Shown here: positions 33,798 through 41,465 of the stretch, piece by piece
Position numbering within the stretch: the first letter of the stretch is position 1
How the letters are laid out: each line of letters starts with the position of its first letter
Assembly: GCA_034717495.1 (NCBI GenBank)
Contig: JAYELL010000040.1
Coordinates: forward strand, 8,533-72,532
Direction of reading: 5' to 3'
Length of the DNA stretch: 64,000 nt
Source: Chloroflexota bacterium
Lineage (GTDB): Bacteria > Chloroflexota > Anaerolineae > JAAEKA01
Program-made: the position numbers and the translations under genes
Notes under the pieces: generated by a model
What the model saw: only the letters and a program-made list of their open reading frames with translations
Told to the model about the DNA's origin: nothing
Databases searched by the model: none

Positions 33798-33848
33798 CAA
33801 AGGTCATTCCCGAACGCAGAAGCCCCCGCGGTCGTGGAATGACCTTTG
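33798..33848 (-). repeat. Perfect 13-base inverted repeat in the rib leader
   Basis: CAAAGGTCATTCC (33798-33810) and GGAATGACCTTTG (33836-33848), 25-base loop, between the FMN aptamer and ribX. There is no T run after it on the minus strand, so it is not a plain terminator. It may shape the expression platform. Confidence 0.7.
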
Positions 33849-33927
33849 GGGGATCTTACGACGCAACTCAGATGCGTATCGAGCAGATTCCACCGGGAAC
33901 TCCGCGGAGTCCAGGCAAAAACGCCCT

Positions 33928-34102
33928 GCCTTCTCCCATCCGGACTTTACCGTCGGCTCTGGCTTTGATAGGATCGTACCAGATCCACCGCAGAATGCGG
34001 GTCACGGGCTCGAAACGGTGTCACAGACCGTCCCACACCGCCGGTCGGGAATTGAAAGATCCCGGGTACTTTCGCTGATCTCTCTCACCCTGCCCCGAAG
34101 GC
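33928..34102 (-). promoter_or_regulatory. FMN riboswitch (RFN element)
   Basis: Minus strand. The hallmark blocks are present in order: CCTTCGGGGCAGGGTGA, ATTCCCGACCGGCGGT, GAGCCCGTGACCC, GGTGGATCTGGT, AGCCGACGGTAAAGTCC and GGATGGGAGAAGG. The closing stem is GCCTTC (34097-34102) with GAAGGC (33928-33933). The FMN aptamer represses its operon when FMN is plentiful. It is followed by ribX, ribY and the ATPase gene, all in the same direction. Confidence 0.96.
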
Positions 34103-34126
34103 TCAACCTGCTATCTAATTGTGAGC

Positions 34127-34155
34127 ATTATAACATGGGCAATTCGGTGGGTCAA
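34127..34155 (-). promoter_or_regulatory. Promoter of the FMN riboswitch / rib operon
   Basis: Minus strand: TTGACC (34150-34155), 17-base spacer, TATAAT (34127-34132). Transcription would begin near 34120, about 18 bases before the aptamer. Almost consensus. Confidence 0.85.
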
Positions 34156-34215
34156 GGAACCTGGATTCCTTAATCCGGGGAATGCACACTGCCTGACGAA
34201 GTGTGGAAGATTCGA

Positions 34216-34881
34216 TCAGTGGCCCAGCAGAGCCACGCTTTTTTCCCGTGGTTGATGGACCAGGACGCTCTCTCCAAACCGCTCCAGGAGTTCCTGGATG
34301 CCGGCGCAGCGGGGCTTCAGCCGAGGCTCCTTGACGCGCCATTTTCCCGTGACCTGATTGATGACCAGCAAGCTGTCGCCCAGGATCTGTAGCTCAGTAG
34401 CCGCGGGATCGATTCCCATGTCTTCTAATTCAGCGAGAACGGCTTCCAGGGCGGCGGTCAGCGTGTCGTATTCAGCTTCGTTGTTGGTCATGTCGGGTCC
34501 GAAGTCGAGGCGAACTACAGGGTCGACCTCGCCATCCCAACTGATGAGGTAGCTTCCGTAGCCCTGTCCCGGATTGCCCTTGCTGCCACCATCGAAAACC
34601 AGTTCCATGTGGACGCCTGGTGGGGGATCCGTGACCGGCGCCTCCTGTTCCAGCGCAGAGACCTCTTCTTCGATCAAGGCCGGGGTTGGTTCGCCGGCGG
34701 TTTCAGCACCGGGGATCACACTGCGGGGAACTGCGTCGAGGCTTAAAAGATCTTCTTCTTCAAGGCCGGCAAAGCTCTCTTCGGGAAGCAGATCCATCTG
34801 TTGAGCACGACGCAACAGGCGTTCCCGTTGTTTAGGTTCAAGCTTTGCGATGGCTGCTAAAAGATCATCCAGTGCAGTCAT
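34216..34881 (-). CDS. RNase H-fold protein
   Basis: About 221 residues. The C-terminal half is a ribonuclease HI fold (reverse-transcriptase-like): VFDGGSKGNPGQGYGSYLI with the first metal aspartate, MTNNEAEYDTLTAALEAVLA with the catalytic glutamate, and LQILGDSLLVINQVTGKW with the third aspartate. The last active-site acidic residue expected near the end is not obvious. The N-terminal half starts with LDDLLAAIAKLEPKQRERLL and is helical and acidic. The ATG at 34881 follows AAGGG. It is adjacent to the MBL gene, with an 11-base gap. Confidence 0.8.
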   Translation of the reverse strand: MTALDDLLAAIAKLEPKQRERLLRRAQQMDLLPEESFAGLEEEDLLSLDAVPRSVIPGAETAGEPTPALIEEEVSALEQEAPVTDPPPGVHMELVFDGGSKGNPGQGYGSYLISWDGEVDPVVRLDFGPDMTNNEAEYDTLTAALEAVLAELEDMGIDPAATELQILGDSLLVINQVTGKWRVKEPRLKPRCAGIQELLERFGESVLVHQPREKSVALLGH

Positions 34882-34891
34882 GGTGTACCCT

Positions 34892-35737
34892 TCAGGACGG
34901 TTGCTTGCCCTGTTTCTTCTGATACAGGTAATAGAGATTTGCCTGGTGGAGACGCTGAACCATGCCATCAAGCGGAATGCGCGACTTTCCACATTCCTCA
35001 ATACTCATTTCCAGCAGGCTCTGGGCCGGCGCGTCGATCGCAATATGTTCATCGACCGCCTTCTCGATGCAATCCAGATAATCAAGACTTGATTGAATGG
35101 TTCCCCTGATCTCGCCACGCAGCAGCACATCGCCGTGCCCCTGGACCACGTTATCCAGTCCCTGAACTTCGATCGCGTTCAGTGACTTGCGAAGATCTGC
35201 CATGTTGCCGCCTACCTGAAAATCGATGTAGGGTACTGGCAGGATCGTGTCACTGGCAAAGAGTACCTTATCCTCCTTGATTCGTACCGTGATCACATCG
35301 GGACTGTGGCCAGGCGAGTGGTGCAAAGTGATTGTTTTTCCCCCGATGCGAAGCACCAGGGAGTTGTCAAAGACAATTCTTGGCATGCGCAGTTGCACGG
35401 CCGACAGCTGGGGGGACTGGCTCTGGGCAAGTGCCAGGTTGTCCTCACCAGATCGCAGCAGATAATCGCGGCAGCGGCGATGGCCGATTAACTCGGCTTC
35501 GGGGAAGAGGTAGCTTCCCATGATGTGATCAGCATGGGCGTGGGTGAGGATGAGGTAACGAATGCCCTGGGGACAACGGCGAAGGGCAAATTCCCGCATT
35601 CGTTGGGTCTCCGAAGGAAAGGGCAACGTGTCAATAATCACCGCACCTTCGTCGGTTACGATCACACCTGCCATCACCTGCAGGTATATTTCACTGCGAA
35701 ATACGTAAATGTCGAGGGCAACCCGCTCTCGCAGCAT
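34892..35737 (-). CDS. Metallo-beta-lactamase-fold hydrolase
   Basis: 281 residues. The zinc motif LTHAHADHIMGS (HxHxDH) is complete; HHSPGHSPDVITV and VLFASDTILPV give further ligands. VVQGHGDVL is near the end. The fold hydrolyses many substrates; none can be named. A GAGG lies before the ATG at 35737. The leader contains a terminator ending the structured RNA upstream at 35762. RNase H-like gene follows. Confidence 0.85.
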   Translation of the reverse strand: MLRERVALDIYVFRSEIYLQVMAGVIVTDEGAVIIDTLPFPSETQRMREFALRRCPQGIRYLILTHAHADHIMGSYLFPEAELIGHRRCRDYLLRSGEDNLALAQSQSPQLSAVQLRMPRIVFDNSLVLRIGGKTITLHHSPGHSPDVITVRIKEDKVLFASDTILPVPYIDFQVGGNMADLRKSLNAIEVQGLDNVVQGHGDVLLRGEIRGTIQSSLDYLDCIEKAVDEHIAIDAPAQSLLEMSIEECGKSRIPLDGMVQRLHQANLYYLYQKKQGKQPS

Positions 35738-35761
35738 ACGACCTCATATCCTTTCGTCAAG

Positions 35762-35790
35762 AAAAAACCGCCGGCCATACGGCCGCCGGC
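35762..35790 (-). terminator. Terminator of the structured RNA
   Basis: Minus strand: stem around GGCCG-TATGGCCGG with a run of six T right after GGCGG. One C-C mismatch in the stem. It ends the small RNA and lies 25 bases before the MBL gene start, so some readthrough into that gene is likely. Confidence 0.7.
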
Positions 35791-35802
35791 CTGAGCATTC
35801 TA

Positions 35803-36003
35803 TGTTCCCCGCCATGCCGTGTGTCTCCGAGTTTTGAACCTGCTTTCGCAGGTGGGAAACTTATCGGCGGCGTTCACCTTGCCAGTCCCGAAGGCAAGCC
35901 TCCGGGGGCTATCGTGTTTTCCGTCGAAATCTCGAAACCCTTCTTCTAGGTGTTGGCTCAAAACGTTAGAACGACATCACGTACACGGCAGGGTACGATG
36001 ACA
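35803..36003 (-). ncRNA. Structured small RNA, possible 6S RNA
   Basis: A promoter at 36011-36039 and a terminator at 35762 bracket an RNA of about 200-240 bases with no reading frame. The 5' TGCCGTGT can pair with 3' ACACGGCA; a hairpin ACCTGC-GAAA-GCAGGT has a GNRA loop; a second is CCGGAGGC-TT-GCCTTCGG. The layout of a closing stem, a bubble and a 3' hairpin followed by GTTCAA is like 6S RNA, which binds sigma-70 polymerase. A riboswitch or other leader RNA of the MBL gene remains possible. Confidence 0.55.
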
Positions 36004-36010
36004 TTAGTGT

Positions 36011-36039
36011 AGCATAGCTGGTGGATTTCTGCAAGTCAA
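36011..36039 (-). promoter_or_regulatory. Promoter of the structured RNA
   Basis: Minus strand: TTGACT (36034-36039), 17-base spacer, TATGCT (36011-36016). It lies about eight bases before the proposed RNA start near 36003. Confidence 0.7.
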
Positions 36040-36193
36040 ATGCAAACATCCGGCAGGGCAATCGCGTGTAGAAGAGAGTGCCGCAAACAGCCGGTAGCAA
36101 CTCAATCTCGCATCCGGGAGCTCTGCGAACGCGCCGATTCCCCGGGTCGGCGCCGGGTGTTGTCAGGCTGCCATCGGGAGGGGCACAGACATT

Positions 36194-36499
36194 CTACGAT
36201 TGTCCTACGACCTCGTAATGTACGACCCCAGGCTCAAATTCGAGCAAAAAGTCTTGGTCTTCAGGGTAGTATTTTGCCAACTCTGCATCCTCTCCGGCGA
36301 AACCCTTGATCACATCCAGATTCTGCCAAAACGTCATAGTAATGAAATGGGTGACTTCACCTTCTTTGCGCTCCAGAATGTGGACGCTGATATTGCCCAC
36401 AACCGAGTGATAATCGAGAATAGCCCGTTCGTTCAGAAACGCTCGATATGCCTGTGCCTTTTCCGTTGGCACGCGCCCATGCCACATACGTACAATCAT
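36194..36499 (-). CDS. Antibiotic-biosynthesis-monooxygenase-like (ABM) protein
   Basis: 101 residues. IVRMWHGRVPTEKAQAYRAFL, a ferredoxin-like beta start, and VTHFITMTFWQNLDVIKGFA are features of ABM-domain proteins, small dimeric enzymes or haem oxygenases. The ATG at 36497-36499 follows AAGGAGACAAA. Whether it is catalytic cannot be told. The next upstream stretch is a decayed fragment. Confidence 0.7.
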   Translation of the reverse strand: MIVRMWHGRVPTEKAQAYRAFLNERAILDYHSVVGNISVHILERKEGEVTHFITMTFWQNLDVIKGFAGEDAELAKYYPEDQDFLLEFEPGVVHYEVVGQS

Positions 36500-36514
36500 T
36501 TTGTCTCCTTACTG

Positions 36515-36661
36515 TCAGGCAGCTTTGTGAACCTCAATTGGTCTCTCTGTCACGATAACAATGGGTGGATCATGGTTCACGGAAAGCACATTGAACTGGC
36601 TCGCCTCGATCATTTGCTGAAGTTCTCCGGCGGTCCAGTACCGGGCATTGCTCTCCACGGT
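36515..36661 (-). pseudogene. C-terminal fragment, methyltransferase-like
   Basis: An open stretch on the minus strand reads ARYWTAGELQQMIEASQFNV and LSVNHDPPIVIVTERP, ending in a TGA. The pattern RYWTxxELxxMIExxGF resembles the end of SAM-dependent methyltransferases. The rest of the enzyme is missing. It lies between the ABM gene and the orphan antitoxin. Confidence 0.4.
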
Positions 36662-36691
36662 GCTTTCTGTGCATCCCATACGAAGCGTCCA

Positions 36692-36934
36692 TCATGGCCG
36701 CCCCATCATCTTTGCCTGATTGAAATCATCGTCGCTGATAGGATATTCCGCCGTTTTCTCCCGTAGGTGACGTGCTCTTATCAAAGAGGTTTCCGGAGGA
36801 ATTCTGTTGCTACGAATCGCTTTCTCAATGCATACAAGAATTTCGCTATAGAGACTTCGGCGATTCATTGCCGCGTATCGCTTTAATTGAGTGTAAAGCT
36901 CCTCATGAATATGCTGTACGGTCAGTGTAGGCAT
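36692..36934 (-). CDS. Orphan ribbon-helix-helix antitoxin (FitA-like)
   Basis: 80 residues from the ATG at 36934. PTLTVQHIHEELYTQLKRYA and NRRSLYSEILVCIEKAI look like an Arc/FitA-type DNA-binding antitoxin. Such genes normally precede a VapC toxin, but the next bases downstream hold a methyltransferase fragment instead, so the toxin is absent. It may be a leftover. Confidence 0.6.
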   Translation of the reverse strand: MPTLTVQHIHEELYTQLKRYAAMNRRSLYSEILVCIEKAIRSNRIPPETSLIRARHLREKTAEYPISDDDFNQAKMMGRP

Positions 36935-37023
36935 ATCACAACCTCCATAGTGGTTTCGTTTCGACATCATTATGGAGGAACTGCTGCGCTTTGTCAAGCA
37001 TTTTTCAAGAAGGCGGCTAACGG

Positions 37024-37152
37024 TTACATCAGGCGCTCGGCGGCGGCGTAGCGTCGTACTTTGACAACGTAAGCTGCCGCCGGTTTTTCGCGCACCAGCC
37101 CGCGACTGAAGCCCAGGTTTGGGTCGCTCTCATCGAGCGGGCGGTTGGGCAT
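37024..37152 (-). other. Unidentified short frame, possible C-terminal fragment
   Basis: From the Met at 37152 the frame reads MPNRPLDESDPNLGF, SRGLVREKPAAAYVVKVRRY and AAAERLM then TAA. It looks like the end of a real protein and has an in-frame stop just upstream. Not recognised. Confidence 0.3.
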
Positions 37153-37242
37153 GTTTTGCGCCAGGCATCAACCGCAGGAAACGCCGTCGCAGGCCCACAA
37201 GCCTGGGTGCCGGAGTGGAAACATGCCTGAAATCCAACCTGA

Positions 37243-37271
37243 TGGACGCTCGCATGGTTTTCGTGTATAAT
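37243..37271 (+). promoter_or_regulatory. Promoter upstream of the amidase gene
   Basis: TGGACG (37243-37248), 17-base spacer, perfect TATAAT (37266-37271). About 45 bases before the ATG at 37320. Confidence 0.6.
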
Positions 37272-37319
37272 CGACAAAATCGGTCAACCGGGTGACAGGC
37301 TATTTCGCGGAGGTCCAAC

Positions 37320-40300
37320 ATGACACGTCCCCTGAACGATACCGAATACATTTTTGGATTACACGATCCCGGCGGTGAGGAGCTTATGCTGGATGCAAAG
37401 CGTCCCGGCTGGATCGTATTCTCCGAAACCATCGGTCGAGATCCGGATGATGAGACTGGCTTCGACTATTCCTATTGGTCTGAACAGGGGTTGGGGATCA
37501 TCGTACGGCTCAACCATGGCCACGATCCGGATGGCACCATCCCTCTCAGCCAGCACTACGAGGACTTTGCCCAACGCTGCGCCAACTATGTGGCCAACAG
37601 CCAGAGTTGCCACATCTGGATCATTGGCAACGAGATGAACTTCCCGGCCGAACAGCCGAAGTTGGAGGCCCGCAATGTTGAGCCGGTCCAGGTTCGGGCG
37701 GCTGATGATGCCTCGGATCAGCCAACGCCAACCATCAGGGAGCAGCCGCAACGATTCAGCGCGCTGGGCTCCGACCAGGCTGGTAATCGTTCTGTTGAAG
37801 AACGGGAGTCGATTACACCGGCCCTTTACACCCGCTGTTATCGACTCTGTCGCAAGGCAATCGGCAGCAAACCAGGGCACGAGAGTGATCAGGTTCTGGT
37901 GGGCGCAGTGGCGCCGTGGAACAACCAAACCAGGAGCGATGAAAACCAAATCGGTGATTGGGTCCGCTACTTCGAAGCGATTCTCAGCAGGCTGGGACCC
38001 GATGGTTGTGATGGCTTCGCTCTGCACGCCTATACCCACGGCGCGGATCCCGATCTGGTTAGCAGCGATACCAAAATGGAGGCTCCCTTCGCCGACCGCC
38101 ACTATCACTTCCGGGTCTACCAGGATTTTCTTGCGGCGGTCCCACTCAATATGCGTCATCTGCCAGCCTACATTACGGAGACTGACCAGGATCAGGCCTG
38201 GCAAAATGAAAACTCCGGCTGGGTGCGTAAGGCTTACGGCGAGATAAATCGATGGAACAAGGACGAGGGGCATCAGCAGGTAAGGGCCCTGGTGCTGTTT
38301 CGTTGGAGGCGCAAGGACAAATGGTATATCGAGGCCAAAAAAGGTGTTATCGATGATTTCCGCAGGGCCATGCGCTGGCGTCATCGATGGCAGCAGTACC
38401 GGCCGGCCTACATGGCAGTGTTCCAGGAGGGAGGGGACATCAAGCGTGCCAGGCCGGGAGAGTTATTGGCGGTATCTCTGAAGATTCGCAACGGGGGCAG
38501 CAAAACGTGGCGTCGCCGCGGCTCGAAGCCGGTGCGCATCGGTTTCCGTTGGACGACCCTCGAAGGTGAGCCGGTGCCGGTAGATGATGCCAGGGAAAGC
38601 CGCACACCACTGCCTCGAGATGTCAAACCGGGCCAATCGGTTACCATCGATGATGTGCCGTTGGCGGTGCCCAACAGAACCGGTCAATTCGAATTGCGAT
38701 GGGATCTGGTCGAAGAGGGCGTCAGTTGGTTTCGCGATCAGGGTAATCCGGAATATGTTCATCGGGTCACTGTCGAGCCGGATCCCTCGGAGCAAGGCCT
38801 CTATATTGAGATCACCGAGAAGTGGATCCGGGGACCCTTTCTGGAACGATATCGGGCGGCAGGACTGGACATCGTTGGCCTGCCGATTACCGAGCAATAT
38901 GTGGACCCGGTAACTGGTTTCAATACCCAGTATTTCCAGCGGGTATCCATGGAAGAGACCCCTCCCGGCCAGGTTCGCTTTCGCCTGGCTGGCCAGGAGG
39001 CGTTGGAGGCCCAATCCAGGATCGCTCAGCTCACTCAGGAGATTGAGCAGCTCAAGCACCAGGTAAAGGAGTTAATCGCAAGTGCCGGGAAGGTGGCCGC
39101 GGCCGCTGCTGCGATCTCTCCTGTTCCACGCCCACAGGTGACAAATATCGCTGATCAGCTGCCGCGCGATCCTTCCGGATATGCACAGAGGGAGAGGCAA
39201 CAGATTCGCCATGTAGTGATCAACCATACTGGCGGTCCCGCTTCACTTTCTGTGGAGCGCCTTGCATCCTACCACCAGGAGCGGGGGTATCCTGGCATTG
39301 CCTATCATTACATCATCGACGGCGAGGGCGGGATTTTGCAGTCCAATGCATGGACCGATACAGTGAGCAACGCCGGCTACCTGGGTCAGGGACTCAACGT
39401 CGCAATCGCCGGAAAATTCGACGACGCGGCGCCGCCGGCCAGCCAGATCGAGGCGACGGCCAGGCTCTGTGCCTGGATTCTGCAGGAACTGGGCCTGGAT
39501 ATGGACGATGTCAAGGGAGTGACGGAGTTTGTCAACCATGGTTCGCCCGGTTGGCAGTGGCTCCATGGCCAGCGCTACAAAGATGATCTGATCGAAGGCA
39601 TTCGGTCAGTCCGGGTTCAGGCGACGCCCGAAGAGCCGGACCGCGATCCCGATCAGGAGGGAGACAGCGCCCAACAGGAGGAGCGCATCCTGGAGTTGGA
39701 GACAAAGCTACGTGCTCGGGAGGATGAGCTTGCCGACACCCAGATCCACCTTGGGCGCATGGAAGAGCAATTGGCCGCCCGCGACCGGCGCATTGCCGAT
39801 CTGTTAGGGCAATTGGGTGGTGCGGCACCCAGTGCCATCGAGAAGCCGAATATCCACGACGTGGTCGACGACCTGAAAAAACATCCTGCCAAGTCCTACA
39901 GGACTCGATCTGTGGAGGAAATCACCCATATCTGTATTCACCACAGCGCTGTTTCGGGCACTATCCCTCTTGAAAGCGTGGCGGACTATCATGTCGATTC
40001 CCGCGGCTGGCCCGGAATCGGCTATCATTATTACATCAAACCCGACGGCACCATTTACCAGGTAAATCGGCAGCAAACCGAGTCCTATCATGTCGCTCAC
40101 AACAATCATTACACTGTGGGGGTTTGCGTGGCGGGCGACTTTACGTACGCCATTCCTCTGGAAACTCAGTTGGATAGTGCGGCTCAACTTGTGGCCTGGT
40201 TGATGCAGGAGCTGAACGTGTCGGAAGAACACATCATGGGGCACAAGGAGTTCCCGCGAAACGATACCAGCTGTCCGGGCGTGACCTGGCTCAAGAACAA

Positions 40301-40667
40301 ACAATGGAAGGCACTGCTTCTGCAGCAGGTACGGTCCCTTCAGGGAATCGCGCGGAGCAAGGGTATCTATCACTACCTGTTGTTCTGGCAGAAGCAGGAT
40401 GATTGGGCCAGACAGGATTGGAACGCCGCCCAAAAATATATCGGGCGTTTCCGTCCCTCGGCCGGATTCTCGGTGGACGACGCCGCCAATGCTGAGGTTG
40501 TCACCATTGTTGGTGGTGTTGCGGGTGTTCCCTACGAAACGGAAGTGATCTTGAGAAAAGCAGGCAGCCGGGTAGAACGGCTGGAGGGCAGGGATTTTGC
40601 CGATACCAAACGAATTCTGGATGACCTTGCTGCCAGGGGAGAGCGTTTTTTTGGCGAGCCTGCGTAG
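37320..40667 (+). CDS. Large protein with two amidase_2/PGRP domains and a glycosidase-like N-terminus
   Basis: 1115 residues, no signal peptide. Residues 1-340 resemble a TIM-barrel (IGNEMNFP, GFALHAYTHGADPD, YITETDQDQAW). A beta-sandwich-like region (about 360-480) and a short coiled coil (about 560-580, IAQLTQEIEQLKHQVKELI) follow. The first amidase_2 domain (about 610-760) has VVINHTG, but its later ligands are replaced (TEFVNHGSPGW), so it may be non-catalytic. A second coiled coil (about 775-825) leads to the second amidase_2 domain (about 850-1000). That one has HICIHHSAV and GHKEFPRNDTSCPG, an intact zinc site for cleaving N-acetylmuramoyl-L-alanine. GGAGG lies seven bases before the ATG. 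Lack of a signal peptide leaves its location open. Confidence 0.85.
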   Translation: MTRPLNDTEYIFGLHDPGGEELMLDAKRPGWIVFSETIGRDPDDETGFDYSYWSEQGLGIIVRLNHGHDPDGTIPLSQHYEDFAQRCANYVANSQSCHIWIIGNEMNFPAEQPKLEARNVEPVQVRAADDASDQPTPTIREQPQRFSALGSDQAGNRSVEERESITPALYTRCYRLCRKAIGSKPGHESDQVLVGAVAPWNNQTRSDENQIGDWVRYFEAILSRLGPDGCDGFALHAYTHGADPDLVSSDTKMEAPFADRHYHFRVYQDFLAAVPLNMRHLPAYITETDQDQAWQNENSGWVRKAYGEINRWNKDEGHQQVRALVLFRWRRKDKWYIEAKKGVIDDFRRAMRWRHRWQQYRPAYMAVFQEGGDIKRARPGELLAVSLKIRNGGSKTWRRRGSKPVRIGFRWTTLEGEPVPVDDARESRTPLPRDVKPGQSVTIDDVPLAVPNRTGQFELRWDLVEEGVSWFRDQGNPEYVHRVTVEPDPSEQGLYIEITEKWIRGPFLERYRAAGLDIVGLPITEQYVDPVTGFNTQYFQRVSMEETPPGQVRFRLAGQEALEAQSRIAQLTQEIEQLKHQVKELIASAGKVAAAAAAISPVPRPQVTNIADQLPRDPSGYAQRERQQIRHVVINHTGGPASLSVERLASYHQERGYPGIAYHYIIDGEGGILQSNAWTDTVSNAGYLGQGLNVAIAGKFDDAAPPASQIEATARLCAWILQELGLDMDDVKGVTEFVNHGSPGWQWLHGQRYKDDLIEGIRSVRVQATPEEPDRDPDQEGDSAQQEERILELETKLRAREDELADTQIHLGRMEEQLAARDRRIADLLGQLGGAAPSAIEKPNIHDVVDDLKKHPAKSYRTRSVEEITHICIHHSAVSGTIPLESVADYHVDSRGWPGIGYHYYIKPDGTIYQVNRQQTESYHVAHNNHYTVGVCVAGDFTYAIPLETQLDSAAQLVAWLMQELNVSEEHIMGHKEFPRNDTSCPGVTWLKNKQWKALLLQQVRSLQGIARSKGIYHYLLFWQKQDDWARQDWNAAQKYIGRFRPSAGFSVDDAANAEVVTIVGGVAGVPYETEVILRKAGSRVERLEGRDFADTKRILDDLAARGERFFGEPA

Positions 40668-40693
40668 GTTCTTTTATTGCGAGGATATCTCTG

Positions 40694-41464
40694 TTGTCTA
40701 CCGAACCGTCAGTTGCTGAAGCAACCCCTTTCCAGCGGGCCTACATGGTCAGGTTGCCTCTATTCGAGGGACCGCTGGATCTGCTTCTGCATCTCATTGA
40801 AAAGAACGAGCTCGATATCACCGCCATTTCTCTGGCCCTGGTTGCCGATCAGTTTGCAGCCTACTTGCGGGAGCTCCAGGAAGTACGGGCGGACATTATC
40901 GCCGATTTCCTGGTTGTCGCTGCCAGGCTCTTGCTGATCAAGTCCAGATGGCTTCTTCCCAAGCCGGAGATGGACGACGAGGAGTTAGAGGAGGATCCGG
41001 GCGAGGCCCTGGCGCGGCGGCTGCGGGCCTACAAACGATTCAAGGAGCTCTCTGAGTTCCTTCAGGGTCTGGAGAAGGAGGAGCGCCACAGCTACGTTCG
41101 GGTGGCGCCACCGCCGCCCATGGAAACCCGTCTCGATCCCGAGGGTCTTTCGGTTGACCAGCTCCTGGCAGCCTTGCAGGACTTAATGTCGCAGGAACCA
41201 GATCTGCTGGCAGTCGATCCCATCGTGTCGCGCCGTAAGGTCACTGTGCGCGAAAAAATCGAGTTGATCGAGGCCCTGGTGCGCCAGGGACAACCGGTGC
41301 CATTTATGCAGGTTGTTGGCCGAGGGGCAGCGCGGATCGACATTGTCGTGAGCCTCTGGGCCGTTTTAGAGATGATCAAACAGGGCCGCATTCAAGCTCG
41401 CCAGTCCCAGCTTTTTGGCGAGATCGTTTTGATCAACGCTCCCCAGGCGGCAGGAGAGGACTGA
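40694..41464 (+). CDS. scpA: Segregation and condensation protein A
   Basis: 256 residues; the kleisin subunit of the SMC-ScpAB complex that organises chromosomes. The N-terminal LPLFEGPLDLLLHLIEKNELDI, DFLVVAARLLLIKSRWLLP and a C-terminal winged-helix part with SLWAVLEMIKQGRI, QARQSQLFGEIVL are diagnostic. The start is TTG at 40694 with GAGG upstream. scpB, normally next, is not here; the following gene is a TPR protein. Confidence 0.95.
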   Translation: MSTEPSVAEATPFQRAYMVRLPLFEGPLDLLLHLIEKNELDITAISLALVADQFAAYLRELQEVRADIIADFLVVAARLLLIKSRWLLPKPEMDDEELEEDPGEALARRLRAYKRFKELSEFLQGLEKEERHSYVRVAPPPPMETRLDPEGLSVDQLLAALQDLMSQEPDLLAVDPIVSRRKVTVREKIELIEALVRQGQPVPFMQVVGRGAARIDIVVSLWAVLEMIKQGRIQARQSQLFGEIVLINAPQAAGED

Positions 41465-41465
41465 C

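Noticed and set aside
36515-36691. A VapC toxin downstream of the orphan antitoxin
   Set aside because: The overlapping frame starting MMDASYGMH lacks the later PIN-domain acidic residues, while another frame reads as a methyltransferase end.
37359-38384. Long minus-strand frame opposite the large amidase gene
   Set aside because: The plus-strand protein has clear domains in the same stretch; the minus-strand frame has none and is a codon-bias shadow.
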